64,000 bases of DNA, taken from contig NC_021700.1 of NCBI RefSeq assembly GCF_000247815.1, positions 19,060,885 to 19,124,884 of the forward strand. Reading direction: 5' to 3'. Below are positions 11,501-24,473 of this stretch, piece by piece; positions within the stretch are counted from its first letter, which is position 1; each line of letters starts with the position of its first letter. The notes under the pieces were generated by a model. That model ran no database searches. It was not told the DNA's origin and saw only the letters and a program-made list of their open reading frames with translations. Made by a program: the position numbers and the translations under genes. The stretch is from Ficedula albicollis. Taxonomy: Eukaryota; Chordata; Aves; Passeriformes; Muscicapidae.

Positions 11501-14500
11501 GAGATTAATAAACAAGTAGTGAATCAATTTTCCTGCATTGATGAAGTCCGATAAAAAGTTGTTTAATTCTTCAAAAACTTACACATGTATTGGCAACAAT
11601 CAATATTTCACATGTGCTTTCAAACCAGCAACTCTTAACTATGCATAATCATTTTTCATTCTTGGAAATGAAACTTGTATCTTCAAGGATAATTCTGTGA
11701 TCTCCAAACTTTCCTCTTTTAATAAATAAGGTCTCAGGAATTTGAACACTCTCACAGCATCATTTCAATCTCAATATGGACCCTTTTTGCAGCAGTCACT
11801 ATGCACACACAAAGCAAATGCAGCAAGCTTCCATCTCATAAAATTGAAATTACAGGATATTATTCTATCGAATTTTTTAAGATCTTGACTTCTCATCTGT
11901 TGTTTTACATTGTTTCTGGTAACTCAAGAAACTGTTCTAGATAGCTTTACTTGTTCCTATTGCAAATGATGGAGGATGAAAATATCTATTTTTTCAACAA
12001 GAAATATATTTGCCTCACTTACTTTCAGTTATTTCAAAGTTCATTTAATTTGAAATATTTTCACTAGTCTGTGTATAGTAATGAACAAAAAAGCATCCTG
12101 AAAATGTGATTAATTGAATTTAACTTAAAGGTCAGTTTTCGACAAAACTTTGGAAGTGCCCTTCTCTTTCTATACTCACAAAAGAAATTTGGGTGATTAT
12201 TAACAAAGATGCTTGTTTTTGAATGACTGGGTTGGGAGCTGAATCACAATCCAGACGATTATTGCAGGACGTAGCTGTATTAATTAAATTTCTTTTGCTT
12301 GCTCAGTTCCTTTTCTTCAATCTTCTAATCTTAAAAACACATTATTTTTTGTGAAAGAAATTACTTGCAAACCATACAAAAAGGATAGAAATTGAATTTG
12401 GCATTGTGACTATCAAGGCTTATTTTAATTTTTAACCAATACTTCTCTTCATTGTGGAATACTGGAATGCAGAGTATGTACTCTACACTTATCTGCTACA
12501 CAGGAAATCAAACACATATTGTTACTTCTTACTGAAAGCACCTTTTTTCACACAACTCATTATGCAGTGGTTTGAGGATTATCTTTCCCATTTTCCAAAC
12601 AGTCATCTTGTTGGCCTGTTTATTACCTATTTTTAAGTTCTCATTACACCTGGTTCTGTCACACCTTGCAAATGAAGGGTTGGGAATGGGACTTTGGTTT
12701 TTCTGGTTCTTTGCCTGGTATGGGAAGAGAGGGGAATTGGCCTAGGAAGTGTCTGGCTTCATTCAAGCTCTAAAATGCTACAGCATCAAGGAAAAGACTA
12801 TTACAGCACTAGAGAATCACGATGGACCTATCTCAGATGAATTGTCATAAAGCTTGCTCTTTCTCATAGAGACAGCATATTGTGCTGTGATAAATCACAG
12901 ACTATGTCCCATTACAGCTGTCATCTCAAGGAAAGCACATTTAGTGATAGTCTCGGTATTGTCTTGTGTTTGATATTTCCTTCTATTTTGTGATAAAGAA
13001 TCCACATTCCTAATAATTTTATTTTGTGAAGCTGAATGCTATTCCATAACACCTTGAAAATGCTCTTTTCAGCAGCTCAGATCTAGCTTCCTTTTGATAA
13101 GTAACATTTCTTCAATAGATGTTTTATTTCTGAGACCTGCCGTATCACGCATTTCAGCAATAATCAGTACTAAGAATGTCTACCCCATGCATTTACTTTG
13201 TCGTCGGTAAAACAATAGCTTATCTCAAAGTTCAACAACGGTATTTTTTATTATCACTGCTTATTATGAGTCACTGTAATACCTAGGAGCCTTCAAAGTG
13301 ACCTGGGGCTCAGGGTTATTAGCTGTGAACCAAGAACATTCCAGCCACACACAGGCTCTTGTACTCAAATAACTCCAATACGCCAATCACTTGACCAATA
13401 TAAGAAGGAAAAATTCATCTAAATTTATTAAAGTTGATATTTGTGTTTTCACTTCTTTTTTCTTTCTTCTTTTTTTTTTTTTCTTCAGGAAAATACAGTC
13501 GTTTATAAAGCTTTAAATTCAACAGAAAAATCTTTGCGGTCCCAAACTTTTCTGATTAAACTGAGCATATTTCACAATTATCTACTTCCGCAGTATCTCA
13601 TAAGAGAAAATACACTGATATGATTGCTTTCCCAGCCCAAAAAGATGTATTAATGATCCTCTCTAATAACAGCAATATTTTAGGAAATGCTGTTAACAAG
13701 TATCAGAATGGTAGTGTCATCTGAGTGATGTTTAAGTGACAAGAAAAAGCATTTTATTAAAATATTTGAAGAGACACAGAAGTAATGTCGTATTCTATAC
13801 TAAGATTGTTGTGGGGCTTAATCACAAAAGCACTAGAGCAGATGCAAATGAAAAATGCATGTGAGCTGTTGCTGCTGTAGTACAGAGGACGACATTTGTT
13901 GTGTGGAAAAAACCTGGAGAAAATTTGGAGTTCTTTAATGAACCAGCAAACCATAAAAACTCTTTTTCTTATTATTATATCACTAAACAGTCACCTGCAA
14001 TAGTTTACTGATGAAAAAAAGAGGAAGAAATCTACCAGTAGAAGAGAGTAGACTGATCAAAACTGGTTGCAAATACAAGTAATTATATGATTTATAAGTA
14101 TGAAAGCATAGTATTGGAACCCATTTGAAAAAAACCGAGAACTGAGAAATTTTTTTTATTTTTTTTTTTAAGGCAGCTTAGCCAAATCTTAGCAGTAAGG
14201 AGCAGCAAAGAAAATTAATTTCCATTTTAGGCCTACTTTAGATTGTCAAAGCTATGTAAAACAGATTATACTGCAAACAAATCCAGCAAGAAACAAGTGA
14301 CACAAAACTCAAATGAGTGAGCTTTGCTTAGTTCTCCATAACTGAGAAAGTCATGACAGAATGAGCAAGTAGGACTCAAATAGAATGAGAGGCACATCAA
14401 TATCTTTCCTTAAAAATATAGTAATAAATACCAAGAATTTAGCAGTACTACCAGTCCTTAGTAGCCATTAGTGAAAGATCAATCCCTCATACCTAGGCAT

Positions 14501-15176
14501 TCAACCTAAACTAATCTTTTGCCTAAAACAGTAAACAACTGAAGAAGTCTCCATATTGTCATGATGTTTCTACCTAAGACACAAAGCACATTTGACTTTG
14601 GAATCAGGCATTTGCACACTCAAAGGAGAACACGTGAAAAACAAATATGTGTGGTGTCCAAATTCTGTTTTGCATCTATGCAACTCCTCTAATGTTAATG
14701 GCTGATATGCACCATTATCAAGTCATGAACTTCTCCAGAATGCAAGCAACTGCTTTCAACTTTCTTGGTTTTGGTGATTTGTCTCAGCCATAAAGCTATA
14801 TAAATGTGCACTTCCATAACTATTTTTTTTAAAAGGGATTTTTCTTATCTATTTGCCAACATGTATTGCTGGTTCTTGTTGACTTTTTAGAAGGTATTTG
14901 TTAGCTGATATATCTGATTAGCTTTTCTAATAGCTATTTGTTGTTGCTTTTATTGAAACATGCTGACAGGTTAAGGAAAATATACAATCGTACAACTTGT
15001 TTACATAAACCATACGTCTTATAATTTATCAGGATGCTTATAAAATTTAGTGGACAGCTTTCTAACATGTTTGATTCTTATCATAATATAAATTATAAAT
15101 GCTTGATTCGAGTCACTGTATGATGGATATTTGCCAGAAAAATTATAAATGAACTAGAAGTATTAACAGCAGCACT
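11501..15176. other. AT-rich unique non-coding sequence
   Basis: No gene was recognised. A long pyrimidine tract at 13452-13486 ends in CAG and resembles a 3' splice acceptor, but no exon-like frame follows. A T-rich run lies at 14149-14170. Nothing else was seen. Confidence 0.55.
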
Positions 15177-15193
15177 AAAAAAAAAAAAAAAAA

Positions 15194-15276
<83 letters not shown>

Positions 15277-15295
15277 AAAAAAAAAAAAAAAGGGA
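15177..15295. repeat. Poly-purine tract A17-G82-A16-GGGA
   Basis: An uninterrupted 17-A run (15177-15193) is followed by 82 consecutive G (15194-15275), then 16 A (15276-15291) and GGGA. All 119 bases are purines and the arrangement is almost mirror-symmetric, the configuration that favours intramolecular triplex (H-DNA); the G run could also form stacked G-quadruplexes. A poly-proline frame appears on the other strand as an artefact. The G count may be imprecise or wrong because homopolymers of this length are poorly sequenced and are a known two-colour-chemistry artefact. Confidence 0.9.
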
Positions 15296-15687
15296 TCATA
15301 TCATACAAAAATCTTTTCCACGAGAAGGAAGCTACAGCTATAAAACTCAGTATTGGAACACGAAAATAGCTGAGTTTTTGTATAAAGGGACAAATTTAAA
15401 CTTATTACTCAGTTCTCAACCAATTTTTGAAAGCTTGCAACAACTTTGGGCAAATAACTAATCTAGAAAATTTAAATTTATACTATACTGGGCCAGTTTC
15501 TGAAGCACTGTGATCTCATTAGTAAATTATTTTGGAATTTCTTTGAAAATTTTTCAGTTACATTAAAGTAACTTAATGCATTTGCATTACTCCCTTAAAT
15601 GACTCATATGCCCACAGGAGTGTAAGTAGATGAAAAACAACTGATATAATTATCTTTTATACAAGACTGAGGTGAAATTCAGGGGTG
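15296..15687. other. Unique non-coding spacer
   Basis: AT-rich sequence between the purine tract and the LTR. No feature was seen. Confidence 0.5.
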
Positions 15688-16270
15688 TGTGAGCATTGGG
15701 TCTGGCTGAGACAGAGTTATGTTTCCCCACAGCAGCCCTCACAGTGCTGTGCTTTGCAGTGGTACCTAGGAAGATGTTGATAACATCTAGCCTGTGTTTG
15801 GGAACTATGGGAAGTGCTGGCACTCACAAGATGCCCTCCCTGCATCAGTAGGCTGGGGATGGGCAAAATAATGGAAGGGGTATTCCATACCATATAGGAT
15901 TTGCTCTGCAGCAAAAGCTAAGAGAAAGGACAAAGAAAAGGGGCTCTTTACTCTTCATATTTGTCTCCTGAAGAAACTTCTATTCCTACTGAAGCCCTGC
16001 TTTCCAAGAAGTGGCTGAACATCATCTGTGGGTGGGAAATTGAGAGCAAAATACATTTTTTCGCAAGAAGTGGCTGAACATCATCTACTGGTGGGAAATT
16101 GAGAGCAAAATACATTTTTTCCTTTGCTTCCACATAGCCGTTGCTTTTACTTTATTGAGCTGCTTTTATTTTGACCTACAAGGTTTTCAATCTTATTTTC
16201 TGTCCTCACTGTTCTACTGAGGTGTGTGCTTGATGGGCACCTAGCATCCAGCTGTGGTCAACTCATGTTA
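15688..16270 (+). mobile_element. Endogenous-retrovirus LTR, probably solo, degraded
   Basis: This resembles a bird ERV LTR I know from its block order: 'gggtctggctgagacagag', 'tttccccacagcagccctc', a GTTGATAACA block, 'ggggtattccataccatat', 'gaagccctgctttccaaga', 'tttattttgacctacaagg', 'ttttctgtcctcac', and the closing GGGCACCTAGCATCCAGC / GGTCAAC block. The start is near the TGTGAG at 15688, or two bases earlier. The 3' end is close to 16265-16270. I see no retroviral internal sequence on either side, and no clear target-site duplication. It contains an internal 59-bp duplication (16005-16121). Family naming would need a repeat library. Confidence 0.75.
16005..16121. repeat. 59-bp tandem duplication inside the LTR
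   Basis: 'caagaagtggctgaacatca' begins at 16005 and again at 16064, followed in each copy by 'gtgggaaattgagagcaaaa' and a T-run. Copies differ at a few bases (CTGTGG against CTACTGG, and the base before the CAAGAAG). In related LTRs this segment occurs once, so the duplication happened after or shortly before this copy inserted. Confidence 0.93.
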
Positions 16271-17149
16271 GTAAAATAAGTGTTCTGGACCACTTGCAGA
16301 ATCCCCACGGCTGGCACAAAACCATTCTCCCATCAGACAGAAAGCTTTATGTTGACTGATAACTGCTGCCCCTTGATATGTCACATATGTCACTTAGTAT
16401 TAGTGTTGCCCATCGACCCTATATTTAGACTTCCTTTTGCACATTCCTATAGCCCACCACAATAAACAAAGCTCAGTCAGCAGCTCAGCCCAATGGTAAT
16501 TATGATGGCTTGTTTATCCCATTCTCCCTCAAATACTTTCTGTACAGACCATTATCAGCCACGTTCTACCTCAGACATTTAGAAACAATGAGGCGTGAGG
16601 GGATGAGGGGTGTTAATGGCATCATCTCAGTGTACACTGGCTAATTACCACATTGCTGTTAGGACATCTGGTTACAAATGTATTAGGAAATGGGTGTGTT
16701 TCCATTGTTGCTTCTTGAATTATGGTTTTGCTTTTTTTTTTTTTTTTAAGATTATAAATAGAAAGGTTAAACTTATGTGTGTTCCTGTATCAAGTTTTAA
16801 TATTCTAAAATCTTTCTTCATAGTGAAGGAATAGAAGTGACTGAATAAAATTTTTTCAAGTATTACATTAATTCTGACAATTGTGGCTTGTAAATAATTT
16901 GTAGCAATTCCCTTTTATGGCAAATAAATAAACAAACACATAAATATAAATTGCTTTTTTGACCCATGTAAACTCAATGAAAACATCCTTTGATGAAGAT
17001 TTCCGTTCCTTAACCATGCATTTCATGGAAAGGTGTCTTCCTTGCTCTGTTGCAGGACTTCTCTCTGCTCCTGAGCTTTGTCATTATTCTGAAGAAGATA
17101 CTGAGTAGCTGTACTCCAGACATATTCTTCATAATCTTTCTCAAACTTT
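16271..17149. other. Unique non-coding sequence
   Basis: No gene was recognised. A T-run (about 16732-16747) is present. The last about 100 bases may already belong to the following CR1 remnant. Confidence 0.5.
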
Positions 17150-17800
17150 CCAGCTGTCCTTCTTTCTAGGCTGAAAATCTCTAGCCTTTGTTCAGTTTCT
17201 CAGATGTTCCTGATATTCATCATATTTTCTATCATTTTCTGCAGCTTATTCAACTACTCTATTTTGGAAGTCAAGAGAAATCAGAGCAGCTAACATTCAA
17301 AACGTGGCCATAACATAGCTATAAATAACAGCATAAAGTTTCCTTTTCTGTTCCTTATATTTTTCATCATAACTCTGGATAGAATTTTCTTCTTTGGCTA
17401 TTAAACAGTACTGACAGAATATTTTCAGGGAGCTATTAAAATTTTGGCTATTAAACAACACTGACAGAATATTTTCAGGGAGCTATTAAAACATCAAGAT
17501 TTTGTTTCTGAATGGAATTTTTTTTTTTTGGCCACATGTTTATAACCTCATATTTATCAGGTTTTACTTAAGTCTGTTGTTCAGTTAAATATTCACCACA
17601 CTGAGGTCCTTTCCCAGCTTGTTTCTGTTGATATATTTGAGATGGAGTCATCTCCTAACAGCTGAGCTGCCCACCGATTTACACTGTTTCTTCTTTCTAA
17701 ACACTTTGTGCTTTTCTACGCTGAATTTCATCTGGATTTTATCTCAGCCTTTTGACCTCTCCTCAGATTGTCATCAAATTTCTTCCTGTTTCACCACTTA
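17150..17800 (-). mobile_element. Ancient CR1-type LINE remnant, antisense
   Basis: Read on the plus strand, the blocks follow the reverse complement of sauropsid CR1 consensus: 'taggctgaaaatctctagcc', 'gatattcatcatattttc', 'taacattcaaaacgtgg', 'tgacagaatattttcaggg' and 'gctgaatttcatctggat'. Divergence is heavy, with many indels, suggesting a copy that predates the radiation of modern bird families. No open reading frame remains. It contains a younger 50-bp internal tandem duplication. The borders are approximate. Confidence 0.6.
17394..17492. repeat. 50-bp tandem duplication
   Basis: 'ttggctattaaaca' followed by 'ctgacagaatattttcaggg' and 'agctattaaaa' starts at 17394 and again at 17444, almost unchanged. 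It lies inside the ancient CR1 remnant and is much younger than it, because the two copies are nearly identical while the host element is heavily diverged. Confidence 0.95.
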
Positions 17801-20800
17801 GATCAAGATCTCCACAAAAGTTCATTTAATTCATCCTATTTGACATTAAATGTCTGTTATTTTCTGAAAACACATTTAAATGTCAAGATGGATACTCAGT
17901 TTATACTAATTTAATCCAAACCACCATAACTGCTTTGCTTGCAAGTCTCTCGGGGAACAGTAGCATAATATTTCCTATAGTTTTCCTCAATACTAGTCCA
18001 ATTATCCTGCTAATGAGCATTACATTGGTTGGTCATCATTCTCTCTGGTCCAAAAAGCCTGTCAGGGCTTCTGTTCATTTAACTGTCTGCTAGGTGCATA
18101 TGAAATGATTGTGTGATAAATCATTAACTAATCTTCTCATCATGAAGACTAAGACTCACATATGCAGCTACACTTGAAAAGTTTGCTTTCTTCTTCAAAG
18201 CCAGATATTTGTGTAACTTTTTAGTTACAAGCCACAGGCTAAATGTTTTAAATTTTGACAGACAATACATTATTTCATCTAAAAGATAGAAATACTAGAA
18301 GGTACTACTGCCTTACTAAGCTAGACAGTAAATTAATACCCAGGGCCAAGTCCACCTATGGCTGGGGTTCAGAAACTGATTCATGAATACATCAATCATC
18401 TGTTTAATTGTTATGAGCAGAACAGCTGGCTGAGAGTACTGACTGAGAGTTTGAGTTATCCGATTTTACTTTCTGTACGTCTGTCCAAGCTCCCAAATCA
18501 CACTAGTTGAGACTGAAGGTGAGTAACTTTTTCCTTCTGACTGCAAAAGGCAAGAGTTGTTACCAAAGATCAAAGAAATGAGGTAACACAGCCCCATGCC
18601 TCAGCCATCAGGATGACTGCTTACTTCAGGCAGCTCTTCCCTCAGCCTTTAAGGATGAAGTTTTGTTTGTCCTCATTATTTCTCTTGATCTATCTCGCTG
18701 CATGAAAATAAAGAATTGCCCCTTTATTTAGGTAATTTCTTAAACATGTTCAAAGCTACTAGGAAGTGCAGCTATCAAAAATCTAAAATTGATTGTTAGT
18801 TACAGAGCTGCTTTTCTCTTAGGACTGAAACATTTACATTCTCACTGGTAGAATGACAGCCTTCAAATTTCGGGACTTTTTCTGGCCCATCCACTTAAAT
18901 CCACCATCAACCATCAACGTATTTGCCTGAAATACAGTGTTTCCCAAGCCAGATAATTTAGGAAACATCAGTACTTGGTTTCAGAACATTGCTTTCAGCG
19001 AAGAGAAAGTTTGAAATCAGACCCTACTTTCAAGCTACATTAATATAAAGAAAAATTACTCAGTTGGTCTTACTCTTTTCCCCTCATCCTCAAGCACTGC
19101 TATTGACCATGCAATATTTAATTACTGGTTAGCAAACTGAATTCTAAATGCAACAGGCCATGCACACTTCAAAAATATCTCTCCAGTACTTACTGTGACA
19201 ACCAAAAAACACAACTACTTATTTCTAAACTACTTTGAAACTCTGTTAGTCATTGAAATTCCTGAAAAAAAACCACTGCCATCATTTCTTTGCTGGACTA
19301 ATTCTACCTTTGTTCAGATTGCTCCTAAACCAGGCAAATACCATCCAGGGCAATAGAGTATGAAGTAGAAAAATGAAAGGGAATTTTGCCATAAGGATCA
19401 GCATTGTAAGTCAGTTGAGGGTCTTTCTCAGTTTGCCACTACACTTTTTTGATCACACGATAACCTACTAAAGCAGCATCTCTTTCAAATGCTCCATAAC
19501 TTTAATTTCAAAAGTAATGTACCCAATGGAAAGTTACAACAGGGAAAACGGAAAGAATATGTCACAGTTTTAATGTGATGAAGCAACACACTTTATGCAC
19601 CAAAATAAAAAAGCAGTTTTTAAAGATAATTTCAGACAAAATAGAGTACTAAAATGTTGCAGTGCATGATCTGCTTGTGAAATGAAGTTGCTCACACCAA
19701 ATGAGAACAGAAGACAAATAAATTAAACAGTAATTCAGCTCCCTGGTTTGTGTCTGCCTGTGCCACAGATCAAGAAGCACTAATGATAGGGTTTAATACT
19801 CAAGTTTTATATCAATATCTGACTAGCCAAGTGCTCATTAAGTTGTCACTTCCAGCTCTACCAGACCACCAAAGCACTGCATTAACAGTGTGTATGATAT
19901 ATTGTGTTTAAAAGAAAAATATTTCCCTTCTACATATTAGATATAATTTCCCTCTGGAGTTCATGTTTTTTTTTTTTTTCAGTAGAAAAAATAGATCTTC
20001 CTTCTTTGAACAGGGTGAGATTTGCAACATGGTTCACCATATATTGGGACTCACTGATTGTTTTGTTCTGATTCTATGGACTTGGAGATGTAACTAAAAT
20101 TTGCCATAAGTCTGAGACCTAACCACTGTGTCATTGGAATTTGAACATTTAACATATATAATTACAAACTGGCAACTGGCTTGGTGATTCAACAAAACTC
20201 CCTTCTTGTACTCAGGGGCAGGACAATATCAGGAACAGTCCTTTTGCATCAACTGGCAGTATTGCAATTCTGAAATTTCATCATATTCCAAAACATAATA
20301 TTAATGCAAAAATTTCAAGTGACACAGTATTTTAAAAGGTTTGCATGTAGGTTAATTGAAATGTATTTGGTATTAGAAACCTGAAATGTTTCTCCTATTT
20401 GCTTGCTTTATGTTTTTTTAATTAGTATGTGGAAGCCTTATGATATAAAAATCTAAAATCAAAAATCTCTTTGAAACAAACATTTACACATTTCTTCCAA
20501 AGGACAATATGGAATTACCAGTTTTAAAATCTTCAAGGAATTTGGTGTTATACATTTCTGTCAAAATTACTAATTTTCAAGACACACTGGGAAACATACA
20601 GCTAGCACTGTTGAAATACAGAAATGCTTATCTTAGTTTTGGTAACAGCCATGAAAACAAGCATTGCATCATTTCAGAATGTATATATTTTTTTGTGCGT
20701 CTATGTTGAAGGTTTATATGTTCACATATAAGAGATTGGTTTTGTTCTCTAAAAACTGGCATCAAAACTTATCAAAATAATTCATACCTCTAACTCCACA

Positions 20801-21785
20801 ACCTCTCACCTCCTGAGTCCCTGGTTGGGAAAGATTCAATTACTTCCCCAAGCCATGATATTTTGCATTGATGACAAAAACCAAGTCAGCTAGGACACAT
20901 CTTGCATGTCAAGTAGCACAGAGTGTGATCTTTGAGAAAAACTGTTATATCTCATACACCCACTGGAGGCAAGAATAAACAAAAGCTACCTAATGGCAAA
21001 CAATACCCATAAAAGTTCTTCTATCCACATTATGCATTTTTTTTTCTATTAGCCATGAAAAATCTTTTTGCAAGTACTCACTAAGAAATACTAATTTGGT
21101 GTATTTGGTGATAGAAACATTCTCAGTGACCAGGCATCTTAAATGTTGGATGGTCTACTTCAAGTTCTGGCTTCAAAGTTACAATAAATATTTTCATTTC
21201 TACTATATAAATACTCCCATTTGCTTTAATCCTTTTAAATAGTTTGAATTCTACTCTCTTACAAGCTCCTAAATAATACTTGGCATGAAAAAACTAATAA
21301 TTATATTTTGCATAGAAATTCTTCACCTATAATTTTTACAAGTCCTGCCTCAAACTAATGCACTGAGAAATGTGATCCATATGCATTTTGTATATGTTTC
21401 AAATTAACTTGTACAAAGAACCTCTTCTCTCTGAAAGAGTCAGCAAGTGTCTCAACTGTAAAAAGTATGGTCCTGAACTATTTATGAGTTTTCTAAAGAA
21501 GGTGAAACAAGTAAAAACTAATGAAACTGTGGAACCTCTTCAATTACTAATATTATTTTGTTTTTAAACCGATTTGGCTTTGAGCTGTTTGGATAGTCAC
21601 ACAATGCATCAACCTCTGACAAAAAGACCCAAGTACTACAGCAACTATAATAAAGGGTAAAATCTTAACTAGAATAGTTATTAAACAAAAGAGCATAATA
21701 ATTCTGAAAGGCAGTAGTGCAGTAGCCTCCAGATTAGTGTGATACCTTAGAAAAGCCATGGAGATGGAGACTGATAGATATATCA
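17801..21785. other. AT-rich unique non-coding sequence
   Basis: No gene, RNA gene or recognisable transposon was seen. A T-run at 19967-19979 and many short open frames are present, none with a domain. The first few hundred bases could include more of the ancient CR1 remnant. Confidence 0.5.
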
Positions 21786-21845
21786 TCATATCATATCATA
21801 TCATATCATATCATATCATATCATATCATATCATATCATATCATA
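21786..21845. repeat. (TCATA)12 pentanucleotide microsatellite
   Basis: Twelve perfect TCATA units in a row, with a partial unit on each side. The purity suggests recent expansion and likely length polymorphism. Confidence 0.97.
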
Positions 21846-21847
21846 TC

Positions 21848-23145
21848 CAGCAGATGATAGCACCTCCATAATTCTTTAAAGACAGCTGAGACTGGAATAC
21901 ACTTCCCATTTTTAATACAGTGTAACAGGAAATTTCTCTGACTTACAGACAAAAAATAAATTGCTGGTTGTAAAATCAAGTTATGCATTTGTACAAGATC
22001 ATTTGTATTTCACTGTTGGTTTGGTTTTTTTCTCCCCATTATATCACCAGCTCTGAGGAAGATATATTGATTTTTATTCAGCAAACATTGAAGTCTAAAT
22101 GGTGGGGAATCATCTACAGAACAGATAAATACACCCTTCTAGTACCAAAATCAAAACTCAAGATTTAGCATATTATCTTAGGATAAGGAAACAAAATCTT
22201 GGGAAAAATTATGTATTACACTGATTTTTCAAACTGTAAACAATTAAGAGGAAAATAGATTTTGTAGCAAAACCATGGTGCTCTCTAAGCATTAAATTTA
22301 AAAAGCATTACAATAAAAAGCACTTATTAGTGTGGTTACCTTTTAAATGGCACTTTTTTAAAAACTAACATCAGAATTTTTTTAAAAATTTTTCAACTGG
22401 AGAAAGATTTTCATTAACTTTTCCTGTAGACTTTTCATTCTCCTAGTCAAAATGTTATTTTCTATTTAAAATCTGCATATAAACTGGGAATTTGAATAAA
22501 ATGTACTCTGAAATATAAAAGCACATGAAGGATTTTGAACTACAAACATTCATTTCACCTGATTTTACTTTTATTGAGGTAGCTGGTATAAAAATTCCTT
22601 ATAAAAAGTCTCTGCTAAAACACTAATCAGATATCACCATTTCTCTGATTGGACATGGAAATTTACTTTTTTTTTTTTTTTTCCCAGTGGGACACAATCA
22701 AGGAAGAGCGATTTTTTTTTTTGCAGAAGTTTCAGCAACTCTTTCAATTCCATTATTAAAAAAAGTTTCTCTTCATATCACAGTTTAATAAAATTGTATG
22801 GAAATCCTGCTGCAATGAACAACATGCAAAAGGTTTTTCAGCTATTTTTCTAAAGTATGCAACAAATATATTCCAGAGAAAATGATAGAAAATATCTAAT
22901 GTTGTACATAACGTACATAATACCTGACAAATTAGATTAAGAAATAATCTGTCACAATTTATAATTAAGAATAAATAGTCAGGTTCCTGGTATATTTTTG
23001 CTTGAAATTTAAAAACAATAGCCTTAGTTACCCATATTTAAAAATTAAGTTACCTCTTATCCCTGAAAAACTTTCTAATTATAGCACAAATATAACTTAC
23101 TGCTTTTTTTTTTTTCTGTTTTCTGGTATTGTACCTTTTTTTTTT
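21848..23145. other. AT-rich unique non-coding sequence with T-runs
   Basis: No gene was seen. Runs of T occur near 22666-22682, 22711-22720 and 23104-23115; a further T-run near 23137-23147 marks the end. Confidence 0.5.
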
Positions 23146-23808
23146 TCATTGCACTTTTCCATGACTCAATACTGAGCACACAAACAGCGAAATGTTTTTT
23201 ATAGCACACCCCTTCTCTCCCTCTCTACACACAAGCGCAGAAGGTTTAGAGGCAGAAAGCTGTAGACAATGCAAACACTTTGCTGAAGAATAATGAAGTC
23301 TCATACCATCTCCTTTGCTGTTTAATATCAATTGGCTTGCTAATAGCATAAGGCGACCCCTGAGTGCAAACATCCTGGAATCTAGCCACTTTCCCCAAAG
23401 CCAGGTGATCACAGCTGGTGGTAAACTCATTTTATCCCAACAGGAGCAGCACAAGACTAACAGACCAAAGGGCACATTCCTGGGAAAACTAGAAACAAAA
23501 TGTTGCATAACCAATGTCACTGAAGTATGCTGCTCCAAAGGAGCCAAGCAGTCCTGCCTGGAAAGGAAGTGCTCCTCACCTCAGCTGCATCTCTCACCCT
23601 CACAGATGCAGGAAGTTGGCTGCTTATTTCCATCCAGTCATACTCCAACCAATTACTGATCAAGCAGACAAAGCAGAAAGTCACTCAGGAACAGATTCCC
23701 TTGCCTTTGGGCACTAACCCTAGCAAATTTTTGTTGGTTTTTGTTTTGGTTTTTTTTTGTTGTTGTTATTGGATTGGGGTTTTTTTGGGTGACAGACCAC
23801 AAGCATAG
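23146..23808. other. Overlapping short open frames, coding status unsupported
   Basis: A minus-strand frame of 133 codons (23146-23547) overlaps plus-strand frames of 114 (23315-23659) and 93 codons (23527-23808). The sequence is less AT-rich than its surroundings, which alone raises open-frame length. I see no domain, signal peptide or codon pattern that distinguishes a strand, and I recognise no protein. It may be a conserved non-coding element or chance. Confidence 0.25.
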
Positions 23809-24473
23809 TTTAATCAGTTAAGTATAATATCTGAAAAAGCCACAGACTGAATTCCCTTTGAAGCAGCAGGCGGACCAGAAGAAATGTTTTTGCATTTATG
23901 AAAAGATCACACAGGAAGAAGGAGCAGCTACCCATTGGTGGATTTAAAAAGATCAAATAACTTTTAAGATTCACAATGTGAACTCAGACTGCTTAGATTT
24001 GCTCTACAAATTATTTCAGAATTTTATCTCTATGAAGAAAAAAATTAAGATAATGTAATTTATTATGTATTTTATGAAGTTCTATATTCTCAGGTATGTG
24101 TGTTATTGCATAGCAAAGCATTCTCCACTAATACAAAGTAACAAAATGTGAACAAGCCTGTCTGACAGCCTACTCCGTCTCTAAAAAACAGCAATATATA
24201 AAGTTGTTTACTCATATCTATAAGATATTTTATACAATTCTACAATGCAAAATTACCCGTGGAATTGCCTTTATTTATGAAACTACATCTACTTGGCCTC
24301 CACTATCTCAGTCTCTGTGCAAAGCTCATAGAGGTCTCAACTACAAAAAAATCCAGAATAGTACTACAGTGCGACTTTCCCACACAATGAAATTGTGAAG
24401 TGCATTTTACAGTATAGCATGACAGTCTGAGGGATAGAAAATATATTTATGTTCAGCAGAGAAAAAAAATAGC
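23809..24473. other. Unique non-coding sequence
   Basis: No feature was seen. The sequence is AT-rich with ordinary complexity. Confidence 0.5.

Noticed and set aside
13452..13486. Pyrimidine tract ending in CAG as a splice acceptor
   Set aside because: No open exon with a matching donor follows; T-rich tracts are common in this AT-rich region.
15095..15115. 'gattcgagtc' as a tRNA B box
   Set aside because: No A box or cloverleaf-compatible arms were found upstream, so a tRNA gene is not supported.
15093..15308. Minus-strand poly-proline open frame
   Set aside because: It is the translation of the G82 tract; no protein is supported.
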